From Acanthosoma haemorrhoidale (taxonomy: Eukaryota > Arthropoda > Insecta > Hemiptera > Acanthosomatidae), in assembly GCA_930367205.1 (NCBI GenBank), contig OV884012.1:53279239-53343238 (forward strand): a stretch of 64,000 bases of DNA. The letters run 5' to 3'. The notes beneath the pieces were generated by a model. That model did no database searches and was not told where the DNA came from. It saw only the letters and a list, made by a program, of their open reading frames with translations. Positions 1-11,800 of the stretch are shown in pieces; within the stretch, counting starts at the first letter, position 1; every line of letters starts with the position of its first letter. Position numbers and translations under genes: made by a program.

Positions 1-110
1 ATGGTCCATGTTATTAACTACAACAATCCGACAATTGTTGACCTCCGACAATTGTTCACTTTTTCCGACAATTGTTGACCTCCAACAATTGTTCAACCTT
101 TCCCGACAAC
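1..110. repeat. Tandem array built on an LTR terminus
   Basis: Bases 1-33 match the last part of the solo LTR at 3049-3854 (compare 3771-3800) and end in the same CCGACA terminus. The terminus plus a few flanking bases (CCGACAATTGTT) then recurs at about 28, 45, 65, 82 (one change) and 102, as alternating units of roughly 18 bp in a higher-order repeat of about 37 bp. Each unit contains the palindrome ACAATTGT. This looks like local amplification of an LTR end together with its target site. Confidence 0.6.
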
Positions 111-130
111 AGCCATTATATTTATAGCTC

Positions 131-1010
131 CAATCATCATTGCATAGTCTGTGGCTGTAAGGTGTATATAAAGGTGTTTCATATTGTTGGGAACCTCCCT
201 TTGCTACTTAAATTATAGTACCAAGGTGCAATAAAACATCGTGAAGATATCAATTAATTTTAACCATGATGTTCGGTAAATCGATTAATTACTACAAAGG
301 TTCTGAACATTATGCTATTCCATTTAAGCTACCAGGAAAGTAACATCGGTACCATGTCTTCTCCTTCTAAAACGTTTACGAACAGCAGATGAATCTATAT
401 ACCGTTTTGTCTAGAACATCACCAGATGTGAAGCAATTCTTGCGTGAGACACATCTAGTTTGGCAGCTCCAACCTTCTTTCTTCAGATAACATTCATCTG
501 CACATTGCCATCAACATCGCCTCAGTGGCGGATGTGCAGTTGTAATAAGGTGGTAGGGTCTCCCATGAAGAAACCTCATCAACCCATTTAACGTTACTAT
601 CTTTGACTCTACTTCCAGTAAGTAAGCTTATCTCTAATTTCATCTCTTAAAGATAAGAGTTTCAAACATAATTACCGTCGCCATAAGCCGGGCCTGCTCA
701 GGTCAGCGTGAGTCGGGAAGTGACTATTACTCGTATATTCTGTACTTAATACTGTAAACAAAGACAACTTGTAGGCAGTATTCCTTATAACCTTCATTTG
801 TTAGCTTTATGCTTTACTATACTCGTTTGTTTTTGTTTCTTGAATATTTCTAGATCACATGATTTTCCTTGTTTAAGTCATTTTATAATTCATTTTAAGA
901 TTAGCATTTTGATTAATTAAATTACCATCACAGATACAATTGCAAATGATTTACACCCTGTTGCAACCAGTGAATATTTTACAGAATTAAGCTTTCAGTT
1001 TCGAGATACC
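131..1010. other. Intergenic DNA, no gene seen
   Basis: No frame longer than chance and no recognisable splice or domain signal was found. Composition is mixed, with a slightly GC-richer patch near 660-720. Confidence 0.5.
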
Positions 1011-1014
1011 TCAC

Positions 1015-1235
1015 TCCCATCGCAATATCCATCTTTCTATTTCCAATACCATCCGGTACCTAGAATTCCATCTTGACAAATGAATATGGAGCTAACACAC
1101 GAGAATTATCAGTTAATAACCAAACGGACGACTTGGGAAACATTACAGACTACTTCAATCAACATCCCCACCCCTCAACAGAAAATGAACTATTAATTTA
1201 CAAAGTCATGCTAAACCAATCTGGACATATCGGCT
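1015..1235 (+). mobile_element. Decayed Jockey-like ORF2 fragment
   Basis: The stretch around 1140-1240 (TACAGACTACTTCAA, then CAATCTGGACATA) matches at nucleotide level the C-terminal part of the reverse-transcriptase ORF in the copies at 46462-47396 and 59384-60436. It corresponds to their LYRLLQ...IWTYGIE segment. The frame is broken and both ends are missing, so this is a dead fragment of the same non-LTR family. Confidence 0.6.
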
Positions 1236-3043
1236 TAAATTAGGCGGTGCAAAGAAACTGTAAAAAATTAAACGCATCTAATTTTTTCTATGATAGTTCT
1301 AGAGATAATGATCAATTCCCCTTATTATGTTAACAACAGAACCCTTCTCAACGATCACTTCATCTCATATTTTCTATGTCCAAGAAATTATTTATTGATA
1401 TGCAAAGTAGATTGTAGTTTTACTTCATATTTCATATATATAATTATTTGAAAGAAAAAATAGAAAATAAATTTCCACGAGAATAGGAAGCAAAGACAAT
1501 ATAAATCTATTAAATCTGCACAGTTTCAAAATCTGTCAGACATGCAGAAGTCAAGAAAATTCTGCCCTGTATGCTGTGATGTAGGGTTGGGATTTTTTGA
1601 CAGTTTCAAACTATCTCCCAAGAATTAGTGGCCACTCTAATTTATTTTTTTGTGTTATCTAAGGTTAATTTTAAGTGAAAATTCTGTTAAATCAATTGCT
1701 AAATTAATTATTTCAGTATTGAAATACACTTGACTGATTTGTGATGACTATCAAAACTGCATCTATTGGAGTACCTTTGACTTCATTTTTTCGTTTCTGG
1801 CTTTAATGTACACCCAGACACTGAGAAAAAATTTCAATCATGAATAGTTTATGTACTGTGACTTGAGAAATCTTAAAAATCTGCGACTTGGAAAACCTTT
1901 CTCAGGTAGAGTTTTTTTTCATCATTCAAATTTGAGATCGAGTGAATCTTTTTTTCAACTACTATAACTTAACCCAGATAGACAAATGAGAAGCAATTTT
2001 AAACTTGAACCTTTCCTTTCAGGATAGCAATAAGAGAGCCCATCAAAGAGGATAGCAATTATGTATAATAACTGTATTTAAAATGAGATATCTGAATGAA
2101 AATGCAACTTTCTTATAGAATCACAATACTTCCACTGATTTATTTAATAGTGCAGGTTAAATAGGATATAATTTGTCCGTTGATGACACTTCGTAAAATT
2201 GTTTAAAGTAAGTATCAGTGAATAATAAAAATAGTAAATAAAACACAGTTTAAGGAATAGAGAATAAGTATGAGATAATATACAAATTAATGGTAAATTA
2301 CTAGAAATTACTGTAAATAAAAACGAGTTTTTTATACTACTTCTGAGTATAGGGACAAGGGTTCATTAGCACATGCAGATTGAAGTTCTTAAGCCATCTC
2401 AATTGCGGTGTAAACAATTTAAGTGTCTGCGTCGTCACAAGTTTCCACTTATCACTTAAATATTCCTTTTATGAATTGACGTCAGAATTTTAATTAGTTG
2501 CGCGAAATGTTTGTATCACCGTAGGTGTTCAGATATTCTATATAAAACTGGCGTTATCATCATACGTACCAAATACTATGACAGCTGATTTAAAATGGTT
2601 TTGGACGTATCCCACATATGCGTCATTGTAGGATTTGCAAGTTAGTTTGTTCCACTTTACTCGGTGAAAAAAGTAGCCGCCATCAATTATGAAGGTCTCA
2701 ACACTCTCAAATCAGTTCTCAACCGTACTTTTTGGCTCATTGTAAATAGCCGATGACTTACTTTTTCATTCCTGAGTTGTTGAACAGTGATAGTGGGTGT
2801 GGGGGAATTCTGTATTTGAAACAACTAGATAAATCTTCAATTTGGCTTTTCCTCTGTCAGAAAGTTGTACTTGAATGGGTCCATTTTAACAGACAGTTCA
2901 GACATCAACTGCAAGTAGATGTTGCTTGCTATTGAATAATGTAATTGATCACTAGAAATCAAGTAAGGCGTCAACATTTTAACAGTGTTACAAATGGAGC
3001 TCCATGTTGCCTGTTTCAGATTCTATGTATTTCTTTATTTATA
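1236..3043. other. Intergenic AT-rich DNA
   Basis: No supportable gene, RNA or element end was seen. The only open frame of note (60 codons from 2753) has no family resemblance and the size expected by chance in such DNA. Confidence 0.5.
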
Positions 3044-3048
3044 GTTGT

Positions 3049-3854
3049 TGTAGTGACCCTAACTACATAAGTGTTAAATCACCCTATACTCTGGTGCATA
3101 TATAATGTATTGTAATTAGATGTAAAACATGGTAAAAGCTTTTTCTAGTAATAAACCATGCGGGACCGACAGTCATAAAACAAGTCACAAGAAGGTCGAA
3201 GGGCGTCAGCAATAAACCTAAGAGGGTAAGCTACACGGCCGTCATAAAACTGACACGGTAGACCTAGGGTCACCTTCCGGCGGTCATAAAATCTAAAAGC
3301 CATGCAATAAAACAGTCCTTTAGGGGACGATGGGTGACGTACCACGGGGCAGGCGTGACATCATAAACATACCCCTTTCAAGCCAGGCTCCGCATTCCGG
3401 TAGGAAGGGGAAATAATATTTAAACCAGGGGGTTTCGCCCTGTAGGACTACTCTTTCTCAGTCTCCTCCTCTCCACAGCCGCTATCACTCGGTCACTTTA
3501 CGCAAGGGCCCCGGGGCCCTGGAAGTAAGTCCACTCAGTCTTTTACTAGCCTACTCTCTCTGCAGCACCTATGAGCCTGTCACCCTGTCACTCAGCCTCC
3601 TAGCAGACCCTCTGACGACTTGTATCTATTACGCTGCCGGTCTCCCACCCGAACTCTGAAAACTGGTCTTATTCTTTATGAAATCTCTGTACCTCTTCTC
3701 CTGAACACAGTGTATTGTCGGGACACATTCCTATCATAAAATGGAGTCAGATATTAACGCCGACATGGAACATGGTCCATGTTATAAACTACAACAATCC
3801 GCACTTGTCACCAGGGCTAGAGTGATTAGGCACTCCCCTAGTGGCAACCCGACA
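3049..3854 (+). mobile_element. Solo LTR with 5-bp target duplication GTTGT
   Basis: The element starts TGTAGTGACCCTAACTAC and ends CAACCCGACA, the same termini as the solo LTR at 13740-14163. It is flanked by a perfect direct repeat GTTGT (3044-3048 and 3855-3859), the mark of integration. At 806 bp it is almost twice as long as the other solo copy; the ends align but the middle differs. The middle holds a TATA-like ATATTTAAA at about 3417 followed by CTCAGTC, plausibly the LTR promoter. An ATG at 3741 opens a frame that runs out through the LTR end, as in related copies, so the element's first ORF may start inside the LTR. No internal region remains; it was probably lost by LTR-LTR recombination. 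Confidence 0.8.
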
Positions 3855-3869
3855 GTTGTTATTGTTGTC

Positions 3870-4500
3870 ATCATGAAATACTGCGCAAACAGTTTTGTTG
3901 GTCCTTTTTGTTTATTGTTTTTAAGATGTAATATGAAACCAAAATTAAGATTTCTTAAGTGTGAATAGTGCGATAGTCCGCGTTTGTTTCCATTAAATGG
4001 AACGTCAAAAAATGCTCATAAAACATGCGTTACTAGCCTAGATTGTACAAGAACGAATTACAACCCCCCCCAGACAAATTTTTATGGAATCTTTTCAATT
4101 TTATGACAAATGAAACCTTTTTTATCAAGTTTCATCATCTGATCAATTTTTTATTTATTTTTTTCGTTGGGTTTTCGGTAATATTTTGCCTCTATTATAA
4201 TTACGTATTTAGTCGTTGTGAATATAATTATATACCGTAAAATAAAAAATAAAGATCTAAGAATCGATTTTACATTTAATTGTATTGTTTTTTTTTTAAA
4301 TTTGTATGCAGTAATAGTATTTACAGGGCCTATCAACATAGGGCCTATCAACAAGTTAAAAGTGTAGGATGTAGAATAAGAACAAAGCTTTCTAACTTCT
4401 TAAGTAGGTATATATTTTTCTCTATTTTATTTTGATTGTAAAAAACATTAATCTTTTAAAATGTATATGTGTTTGATGTCAGTATTGTAATCAGTACATT
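3870..4500. other. Intergenic AT-rich DNA
   Basis: Low-complexity AT-rich DNA with no gene signal. A short direct repeat GGGCCTATCAACA occurs twice at about 4326-4352. Confidence 0.5.
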
Positions 4501-4528
4501 GCTTGAATGTCAGATTGATCCGGTCCAC

Positions 4529-5158
4529 CGCAGGTGAGAAAACCCATGTCACAGTCACAAGCCATTTTCAACTCCTTGTCGTTTTATCTGCGACCCTGGG
4601 AGCATCTTCAGATGTACACTGAAAAGATGAAATGGTCAATGTTTAATATACCGTATCATCTCATAGTTTACAAGCTAGGAATAAGAAATGTCTAACGCTG
4701 CATTGAATAAAAAATAGTTTAAAATTGTAATTGATAACATATCCCATTTAAAATTTTATGTAATGGATTAAAATAGTTGTAGTTTCGGTAATAAATCAAA
4801 TATAGGAAAAATTAATAGTGTATTTGAACCAAAAAAAAAATTGGAGGAATGGAGGAATCCAAGTAATAGTGTGGTAGCAGTGGTTGACGAGACCTAGGAA
4901 CGAATATTAGGCAATAAAATCCATAAAAAGTAAAACTATAAACTTTTCTTTCTTAATCGGAAGTAAATTGCCTTATCTGCTCTAAATGAGAGCAAATAAT
5001 GAATAAAAAAATAAAATGTCTTTACCACTGAAACAGCTGACTGTCGTCATGTCTTCCATGCAATGGCAGACATAACCCTTCTTGGCGTGAAGGAGGGAGT
5101 CACATTTCTTCTGCTCCATACTCTCCACCAGGAGCAGGCAGGAAATAGCCACCTCATT
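4529..5158 (-). pseudogene. Broken paralogue of the cysteine-rich secreted peptide gene
   Basis: On the minus strand, bases ~5130-5026 encode a module closely matching exon 1 of the gene at 5906: shared HAKKGY, a CHC pair, DMTTV, and identical cysteine spacing C-x11-C-x-C-x8-C. It ends at a phase-1 donor AGTG|GTAAAG (5026/5025). After about 400 bp, a TTTTCAG acceptor leads into 4618-4529, which encodes the counterpart of the second module (C-x14-C-x-C-x6-C, KELKMACDCD) in the matching phase. This second exon has two in-frame stops (TGA and TAA) and no proper donor. The signal-peptide region of the first exon is also degraded. The orientation is opposite to the intact gene, head to head, with about 720 bp between the first exon and the intact gene's start region. 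The homology is read directly from the sequence; loss of function is inferred from the stops. Confidence 0.75.
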
Positions 5159-5844
5159 TAACCACTCTTTGTAATTCTCTCCCAGCTTTGTACTTTGTAC
5201 CTCCACCTTACGTACTTTTAAACTACCTACAATTATTATCGTTTAACTTTTCTGTTGATAAACCCATAGCTGCTTTATTAACGCTTAACTTTATTTAACG
5301 CTGTTGATATTTTTAATTTGAGGTACACACTATATTTTTTCCCCTATGTGATGTATTGTTTCTTTTTTGGAAGCTAGATTTGGAATTGTCTATTTGTACA
5401 TTGTTATTATTCATAGGGAACAATAAAGTCAACAAAGACTTTTCTCTTTTCTATCAGAGGACCTACTAATAGAATGGTCTTTGGATTCTAAAATGTGACA
5501 TGATAGTGCAGCCGGAAAACATTTGAAGGGGACCAGACGGTCATGGAATAATTATGAAAATATATAATATATAAGTAATACTTGCATAGTTGGTACTATT
5601 TTTGCATATTTTACCACTAATCTAACAGTACATTATGTAGAACTGTTCACGTTTATGTATTCAGAAACAATTTTTACAAGCATTTCTAATGATGTGACTA
5701 TATTATCAAAGAATTCATTTATCCATCAATTGATTAAATTCCTTAAGCTTAATATGTTCTCTCCTTGAACTAACACTAGAGGGCACTCTCCGTTTTCATC
5801 GCATTAATAATAGTTAATTAAAGTGAACCCGGATCAGTCAGCCC

Positions 5845-5884
5845 TGATAAGATAAAAATCATTATAAAAGGAGGGAGTTCAGTC
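5845..5884 (+). promoter_or_regulatory. Core promoter of the secreted peptide gene, with GATA sites
   Basis: Two overlapping WGATAR-type sites (TGATAAGATAAAA, about 5845-5857) are followed by a TATA box TATAAAAG at 5863-5870. An arthropod-style initiator TCAGTC lies at 5879-5884. The GATAAAA at 5851 lies about 30 bp before the initiator A (5881) and could serve as the TATA element; the 5863 box would instead place the start near 5893. Either start is just upstream of the ATG at 5906. Confidence 0.55.
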
Positions 5885-5905
5885 TGTTCCTGTCTAGGAT
5901 CGAAA

Positions 5906-8724
5906 ATGAAATTTTCAGTTGCGATTGCGGTGTTGGCTCTAGCCTCCTTGGTCCTGGCCAGTGAGGGATTGTCTCCAAAGGATTGTCAGTCCATCCTTCA
6001 CGCCAAGAAAGGATATGAGTGCCACTGTCGGCAAGACATGACCACGGTCCTATGTAAAAGTGGTAATTATCTTATTAAATAATTTATTATTATCAGTAAT
6101 AAGAATCTTGGGACTGCTCCCACAGAAGATATGATGTGATGTTGGCTGGTCTAAGGATTGTCCGTACCAGAATGACCCATGGCTACTTAATGGCTAATGA
6201 AACTCACCCTACCTGTGGATCTAAGCTTACAGTCAAGTATATTTTTTACAAATGTACTGAGAGTGAGGAGGAACGGATATCTTGTGGCATCTTCTCTTTT
6301 CTTTCTGAATTCTTACCAATTCAGAAAAAGGCATTTCTGCAGTACTCAACACCCTTATCACCCGGAGAATACTTCAACATTTTTAATCAATGGTCATTTC
6401 AGCAATTTATCTCATTATTTATTGTTTTGTTTTTATGACGATGTTTTAGTTTATTTCTTCTTACTGACATACACTACAATTTTTTCTTTGCCATTATTCC
6501 AATTTTTCTAATTATAAAGTAACATGTGTTTTTATTTGAAATAAGTTTTCTCCTTTTCTAGAAAGGAGAGTCGCAAAATTACAGTAAACTCTACCGATGT
6601 ACACCAAGGAGAGTGCTTGTGAGTCGGGGTCCTTGGTTTTTCGTTGGCCGGTAGGTACTAGAGGCATAGGCGTTGGGTGGCACTTTAGAGCACGTGTGGT
6701 TTCGAGGAATAGGGGAGGGGGGATTTTAGCTTGATGTGCGAAATTTAGACCACAGGGAATTTACCCGCATCTTCCGATCACTACTCGTTTTCTGTGAATG
6801 ATAAAACCATACCCCCCCCTTACCGGCAGGTGAGACTGGGGTGCCACAAGGGCTCAGGGATGCCTGGGGATCGCTGCTGTGCACAGTCGGTTCCAGAAGG
6901 TATATGGATGCTGTGTTTAATAGTAATAAAAAACTCAAAAATATTTTTTCAAGTATTATTAAATAATAATTAAAAATAAAACCGCTGTTGTGAAACCAAA
7001 ATGAAGAAAATGATCTTGACCCTTGTGGTTGACATGCCCTAAAACGAACAAAAAAAATTATTATGCGTCTGTGAATCTTTAACCACCTCGGTCTCTGATA
7101 ACATCTTTAAATACAAATTATAAATAGTTCAAAAATGAAATTGAAATTTTCTGTCTTGTGTTGGTTTCTAATTTTCCTAATGGTTTCTCATGGTGCTGGT
7201 TACAAGATAATTGCGAAATAGCGATCTCCTTTTGAAATAAAAATGTTTCTTTCAGTCACTAGCCTTTTACGAATTTTTCCAACTAGCTCTGCTGCAGCCT
7301 CTATTATATCATTTTCCTAACGTTACGAAACCTTGCCGTTCATCGATACTTCAAGAAATAACTACTTAATTTGTGATCCTTTGTAAGTCAGATTTATAAT
7401 GTTACACGTCCCTTGTTTAACCGTCTTCGTTTTATGGCAAAATCAGTCGAAAATCGGCAATCTATTTTTATATAAAATATGCTGTATGTCGGTAGGATTT
7501 TTGAGAAAATATGGAATAAATATGTGAATTCACACGAGTGTCAGCCGTGAATGTATAACTGAGTAGAATAATTTGTTCAGATATTGATCGGTTTTGATTC
7601 ATTTACGATTATGTCTGCATCAAGTACGGAAAACGATTTAAGTAGTCATATTCTCCTACAGGTTTGGACACAGACCTGATGCAAACATCCACAGTAAGTC
7701 GAAACGTTCTCCATTAATAAATTTTATGAAAATTTAACTACTTTCTTTCATTAGACCAAATATATTTCCTATCAAGTATTCTACTTATTTAAATGAAGTT
7801 GTACTTATATATTTTCTTATCCTAACTGTTATTTTTATTTATTCACAATCGTATTTACATTATTATTACAATTAATCTGGAAATATTTCCTTGATCCCTT
7901 GAAGACCCCGAATTCCCCTGGATATGGATGTTAGTATGTAGTAAATATGCACGGATAGTAAGAGTATTTGTGTTTTGTAATCATTGCATGGATGAGTTCT
8001 AACATCAAATGATCCGTTACACACTGTTCATGTTATGGTAGATTGTAATTTATTCTAAAGATTTTCATTTGAGAATAAACTACATAACTTATAATATAGC
8101 TGTTTATTGAATGTTTCTGCACTGTCGTCACAAAGTATGCACTTTATTTCAGATACCGTCAGGAGCTGCCCTTTCGGATATCTTTACTACGACCGCGATT
8201 TGCAGATGACTTGCTCCTGTGGTGTTACAGCTGTCCTCAGGTGCTTCGGTAAGAGAACAGTTCCACCAAACAACCAGGAATGAAATATTCTATGTAATTA
8301 ATTAAGTTATGAAGGGAAAAGACAATCCAATATACTTGTGCAACACCTATATATGTGATATTACGATTAAATAAATTGATTTGATTGTTCTTTCTTGTAT
8401 TCAAATCTCAAAAAATCAACACAATATGCTCTTGTGTGTGTGGGTAAATAACAAGTCTTGATTCATCGCATTTCTTAAGTTTAAAATCCTCTGTGAAACG
8501 ATGACATGCGCAGTGGTAAAAAACGTGACTAGGAGATATAGGGAGCGCGGTGTAGTGTAGTGAGTGAAATTTTGAGTGGAGTTAAGTTAAAGTGAGGAAT
8601 TAAAAAGTTATATAGAGAAAGAACAATATTTGACATTTAAATGTTGTTTCTTTCGTTTACAGAGAAACGCAATTGTTCAGAGGAAAAACTATTACCTATA
8701 ACTACTTATTACCCAGATAGATAA
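5906..8724 (+). CDS. Secreted two-module cysteine-rich peptide (three exons: 5906-6062, 8153-8248, 8663-8724)
   Basis: The exons join to 104 codons. Exon 1 (52 codons plus 1 base) starts at the first ATG after a TATA/initiator promoter. It encodes a typical signal peptide (MKFSVAIAVLALASLVLA, cleavage probably after residue 18 or 19), then module 1 with cysteines C-x11-C-x-C-x8-C. The donor is AGTG|GTAATT. Exon 2 follows TTTATTTCAG and encodes module 2, C-x14-C-x-C-x7-C, with a shared T-x-VL-x-C ending, and has donor TTCG|GTAAGA. Exon 3 follows CTTTCGTTTACAG and adds a basic/acidic 20-residue tail with one more cysteine, then TAA. Both introns are phase 1, and one module per exon suggests exon duplication. 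No transmembrane segment follows the signal, so the product should be secreted and disulphide-bonded. The family is not recognised; antimicrobial, venom, salivary or structural roles cannot be separated from sequence alone. The inverted pseudogene at 4529-5158 preserves the same module order, which supports the model. Confidence 0.8.
7135..7198 (+). other. Possible alternative signal-peptide exon
   Basis: The frame starts at ATG 7135 and reads a signal-peptide-like sequence (MKLKFSVLCWFLIFLMV, then SHGA). It ends at a potential phase-1 donor G|GTTACA, the phase needed to splice to exon 2 at 8153. The donor is poor. A TATA-like TATAAATAG sits only 16 bp before the ATG, too close to drive a transcript that contains it. 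It may be an alternative first exon, a decayed paralogue start, or chance. Confidence 0.25.
7673..7735 (+). repeat. Dispersed repeat with CCTGATG...GTCGAAACGT motif, copy 1
   Basis: The pattern CCTGATGC, about 18 bases, GTCGAAACGT, then ATAAATTTTATGAAAA recurs at 16091-16150 with the same order and spacing. The pairing of CTGATG with CGAAAC resembles a hammerhead ribozyme core, though the base at core position 9 is C and the flanking stems are not evident. Confidence 0.45.
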
Positions 8725-8728
8725 AATC

Positions 8729-8748
8729 ATATATATATATATATATAT
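8729..8748. repeat. (AT)n microsatellite
   Basis: Uninterrupted AT dinucleotides, just after the stop codon of the secreted peptide gene. Confidence 0.9.
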
Positions 8749-8780
8749 GACCTTATAAACATTATTTTCGAACCCATAAG

Positions 8781-8786
8781 AATAAA
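8781..8786 (+). terminator. Polyadenylation signal AATAAA
   Basis: This is the first AATAAA after the stop codon at 8722-8724, 57 bases downstream, in the right place for the 3' end of the secreted peptide gene. Confidence 0.45.
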
Positions 8787-8829
8787 CTAAGACCAAATTA
8801 TTATGAAATTAAATAGTTTAAGGTCAAAT

Positions 8830-11800
8830 TTATTGTTTATCAGAAACACTTTTACATTTCCGATACTTGTCTATACCCTTAATGTCTGTTTGGGTAATAG
8901 TAACTTTTTTGACATGGGATCATGAAATTTTTCTGAAGACCACATTTGATGGCATAAAAACATATAATTCGATTTCTTTTTAATAATAATAATAAATACA
9001 CGATTTGAGGCAAAACTGCGGTTTCATATCTGTACATGAAAGTTTAAGCAATCCTACTTTATGAGAATTGCCATGGAAGTGCCAAGATACGACAAAAATA
9101 ATTTTTTTTATGTATCACCTGCCTGTTGCCTATTTTAATTATCCGATGACCGGGAACCATTCCTCATCAGAATCAGGTATGCACGCTAATGAAATCTAAT
9201 TGGATAGGCCTGGTGCTGCGAAAATAAATGTGAAAAGAAAGTGAATCTGGGAGGTGTCGATAGAAAAGGACGAGCACGGAAAACTATGGAACATATTGAA
9301 GACAAGAAAGACATGAAATGAGGTAAATACTAGAGGAAAAACAAGAAGACTGGTAAAAACTACAATTAAATACCTAAAAATGATTATGGATAATTATTTG
9401 ATCGGTAAACTACTTTGTAGTGTATGGAATGTAGAGCACGACGTTTCGTTTGATATCGATCTAGTACCCCTTTAAATATGACAAAAATGGAATATGATAG
9501 TAAAAAGTCAAAGCAACCCCGATTGACTTGGAAGTTTGCATGGCTATTTATTGAAGGAAATATTCATTTCATTTAATGATCCTGTGATGCTAATGATACA
9601 AGCAACTTCATTATAAATCAGGAAAGCTAATTAGCAATTACCATGTAATTATAATAAATGTAATTTCTTAGCTACTACTATGGGTATCTATAATTTCAAA
9701 AAATCAGAAGGCATTGTTGCCACCAAACATTGAAATCTTGCCTCGTTGTAAAGGGATAAAACTTTACTCCAGTTTAATTTCTAGATCAAACAATAAATTC
9801 CAAGGTTCATTAATTATTCCAAATAGATGTTGAGCAACCACGATAATAAGGTTAAGCAGAGTGAAACATATAGTAGTTACATAATTCTGAACAGTGTTTT
9901 TTCACAACACTATGCTGTTAATTAAAGCTTGATTGTCCTCACCGCTAAGATGTATATTTCAAACTGATCTTTCCGATGTAAAATCACAATGAATTTAACA
10001 CTACCTCGGGGAATAGCTAAAAAAAAGATTATCATCAAAATCTGGAAAAAATAATAAAAAAGGAAGGCGTACAGCAATTAATTGTCTCTGTGGTTGCGAG
10101 AGCTGACGCTATAATTGGGGCTTGGCTAACGGTTCATTTGTCCCCAGGGGCGGGGCAGCCAAAAAACTGACCCTTAGAAAAAATAAAAAAATCTGTTTCC
10201 TCGCTCAAAGCACGTAGCGCAGGGCCCTTTTCGGTTAGTGCAGTCCGACGTTCATCAGGCAAAAACATTATATGAATCCAGATACGAAAGAAAAAACCGT
10301 TGGTAAACTCTTAGTGGAATTTCTCTTGCTTAAAGATTCCATAGAAAAGTTTGTGTTTACTGCTTCAGTAAGTAAGTAACAAACACAAAACATTTTTTCA
10401 CTGAAGTGTTTTGGACTTCACATTGCTTGAATTTATTTTTAAATTACTACTTTAAACAGAGCCACCAGCCGCAGTATTCTATTTAAATCTTTTCCCACAA
10501 TATGAGTTTTGTATAATGTTTCAAAAAAAGATTTACCTTAACCAGGGAGAATTTTTAATTTTCAAATATTGACTGAAAAACTTTATCAACTTGTTAGCAT
10601 ATACTACATTTTTTTTATTTCGAATGTGTCTGGCGAGGCTGTCATTACTTATGTATTGTTAATTGTAAAATCTCTAGTCGATATGTGCATAGAGAACAAG
10701 TAAATCGCCAACCTATAAGTAAATTATGAAATAAATAATAAGGTAGTTGATTATGTATTATTAATGACACTGCTATAAGCAATAATTATAGTGAAAAGCA
10801 GATCAAGTATATGTTTTCTTTACCTAGTAATTATGAATATTTATTTGGTTAAAATTTAAAAAGAAATCTTGTTGAAAAAACACAGTTTATACAAAAGTTT
10901 CAACAAAAATCCAGCCAGTAAATAAATGAGCACTCCAAACAGAAATAGTTAAAAATTAGCTGCTACAGATAAGAGGAGGAGGATCTAACGAATTTCCTAT
11001 CAAGCATCGGACTACGGAGGGCAAAAGTTACCAAAGGTTGAGCCAAGTTAGCTCTGAGAAGATAAACAATTAGCTTTTAGCTAAAAACTAGTTAAAGATT
11101 AACTTTTAACAGGATATTTAATTTACAGTTGGCCGGCTAGTGCAGCCAAACTTTGGAATGGAGCTCTGGCCAGGTGAGGAAAACTTTTATCTTGGCTCCT
11201 TGTTTGTGCCATTAGGGAGGATTCCCCCTTGTCTTCGATCCCGGGACAATGATTTCTCTTAATCCGTCTTCGGGAGAGTTTGTGTGGTCTTGAGACCTGT
11301 CAGTCCCCACATGTACTCCGAGGGGTTCCAGGCTATCTCTGAAGAAATGGCTCTAACTTTTGATTACAGCATGACAAACATGTTTCGGACAGTTACGCAT
11401 CGTTTTGGGCACCACCAATGTAAAGCCAATTTTGCTTAACAACCACACAAATAAATTTAACAGCTAACTGTTATTGCTACTTTAGCACTGGGTGCAACCG
11501 GAGTTTGCTAATTTAATGCTTTTTGAAGGATTCAAAAAAATCAATGTAAACCACAATAAAGGTTTGCAATAAGGATACAAAAATAAGGGTTCTGCCTATT
11601 TTTATAAGATTTGGCGCGTCTTAGTGGCAGCAAGTGGAACTCATAGTCAAAATATCATGCCATCGTAGTGTTACCAAACGTTTTTACGGATATCGGTTAT
11701 TGTAAGCTGCTAAAATCTAAATCATACTAGCTTTAGTTAAAATCAATTATTAAGTGAGATTCATATGTGTACTTCCATGCCTCTACATTAGAAAAGCTTA

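Larger units (their letters stand above)
6063..8152 (+). other. Intron 1 of the secreted peptide gene
   Basis: This 2,090-bp intron begins GTAATT and ends TTTATTTCAG. Open frames within it (6136-6511) lack splice-compatible or family support. It contains a possible extra signal-peptide exon at 7135-7198 and a dispersed repeat copy at 7673-7735. Confidence 0.6.

Noticed and set aside
6136..6511. Overlapping 100- and 104-codon ORFs
   Set aside because: They lie within intron 1 of the secreted peptide gene, in two frames, without signal or splice support.
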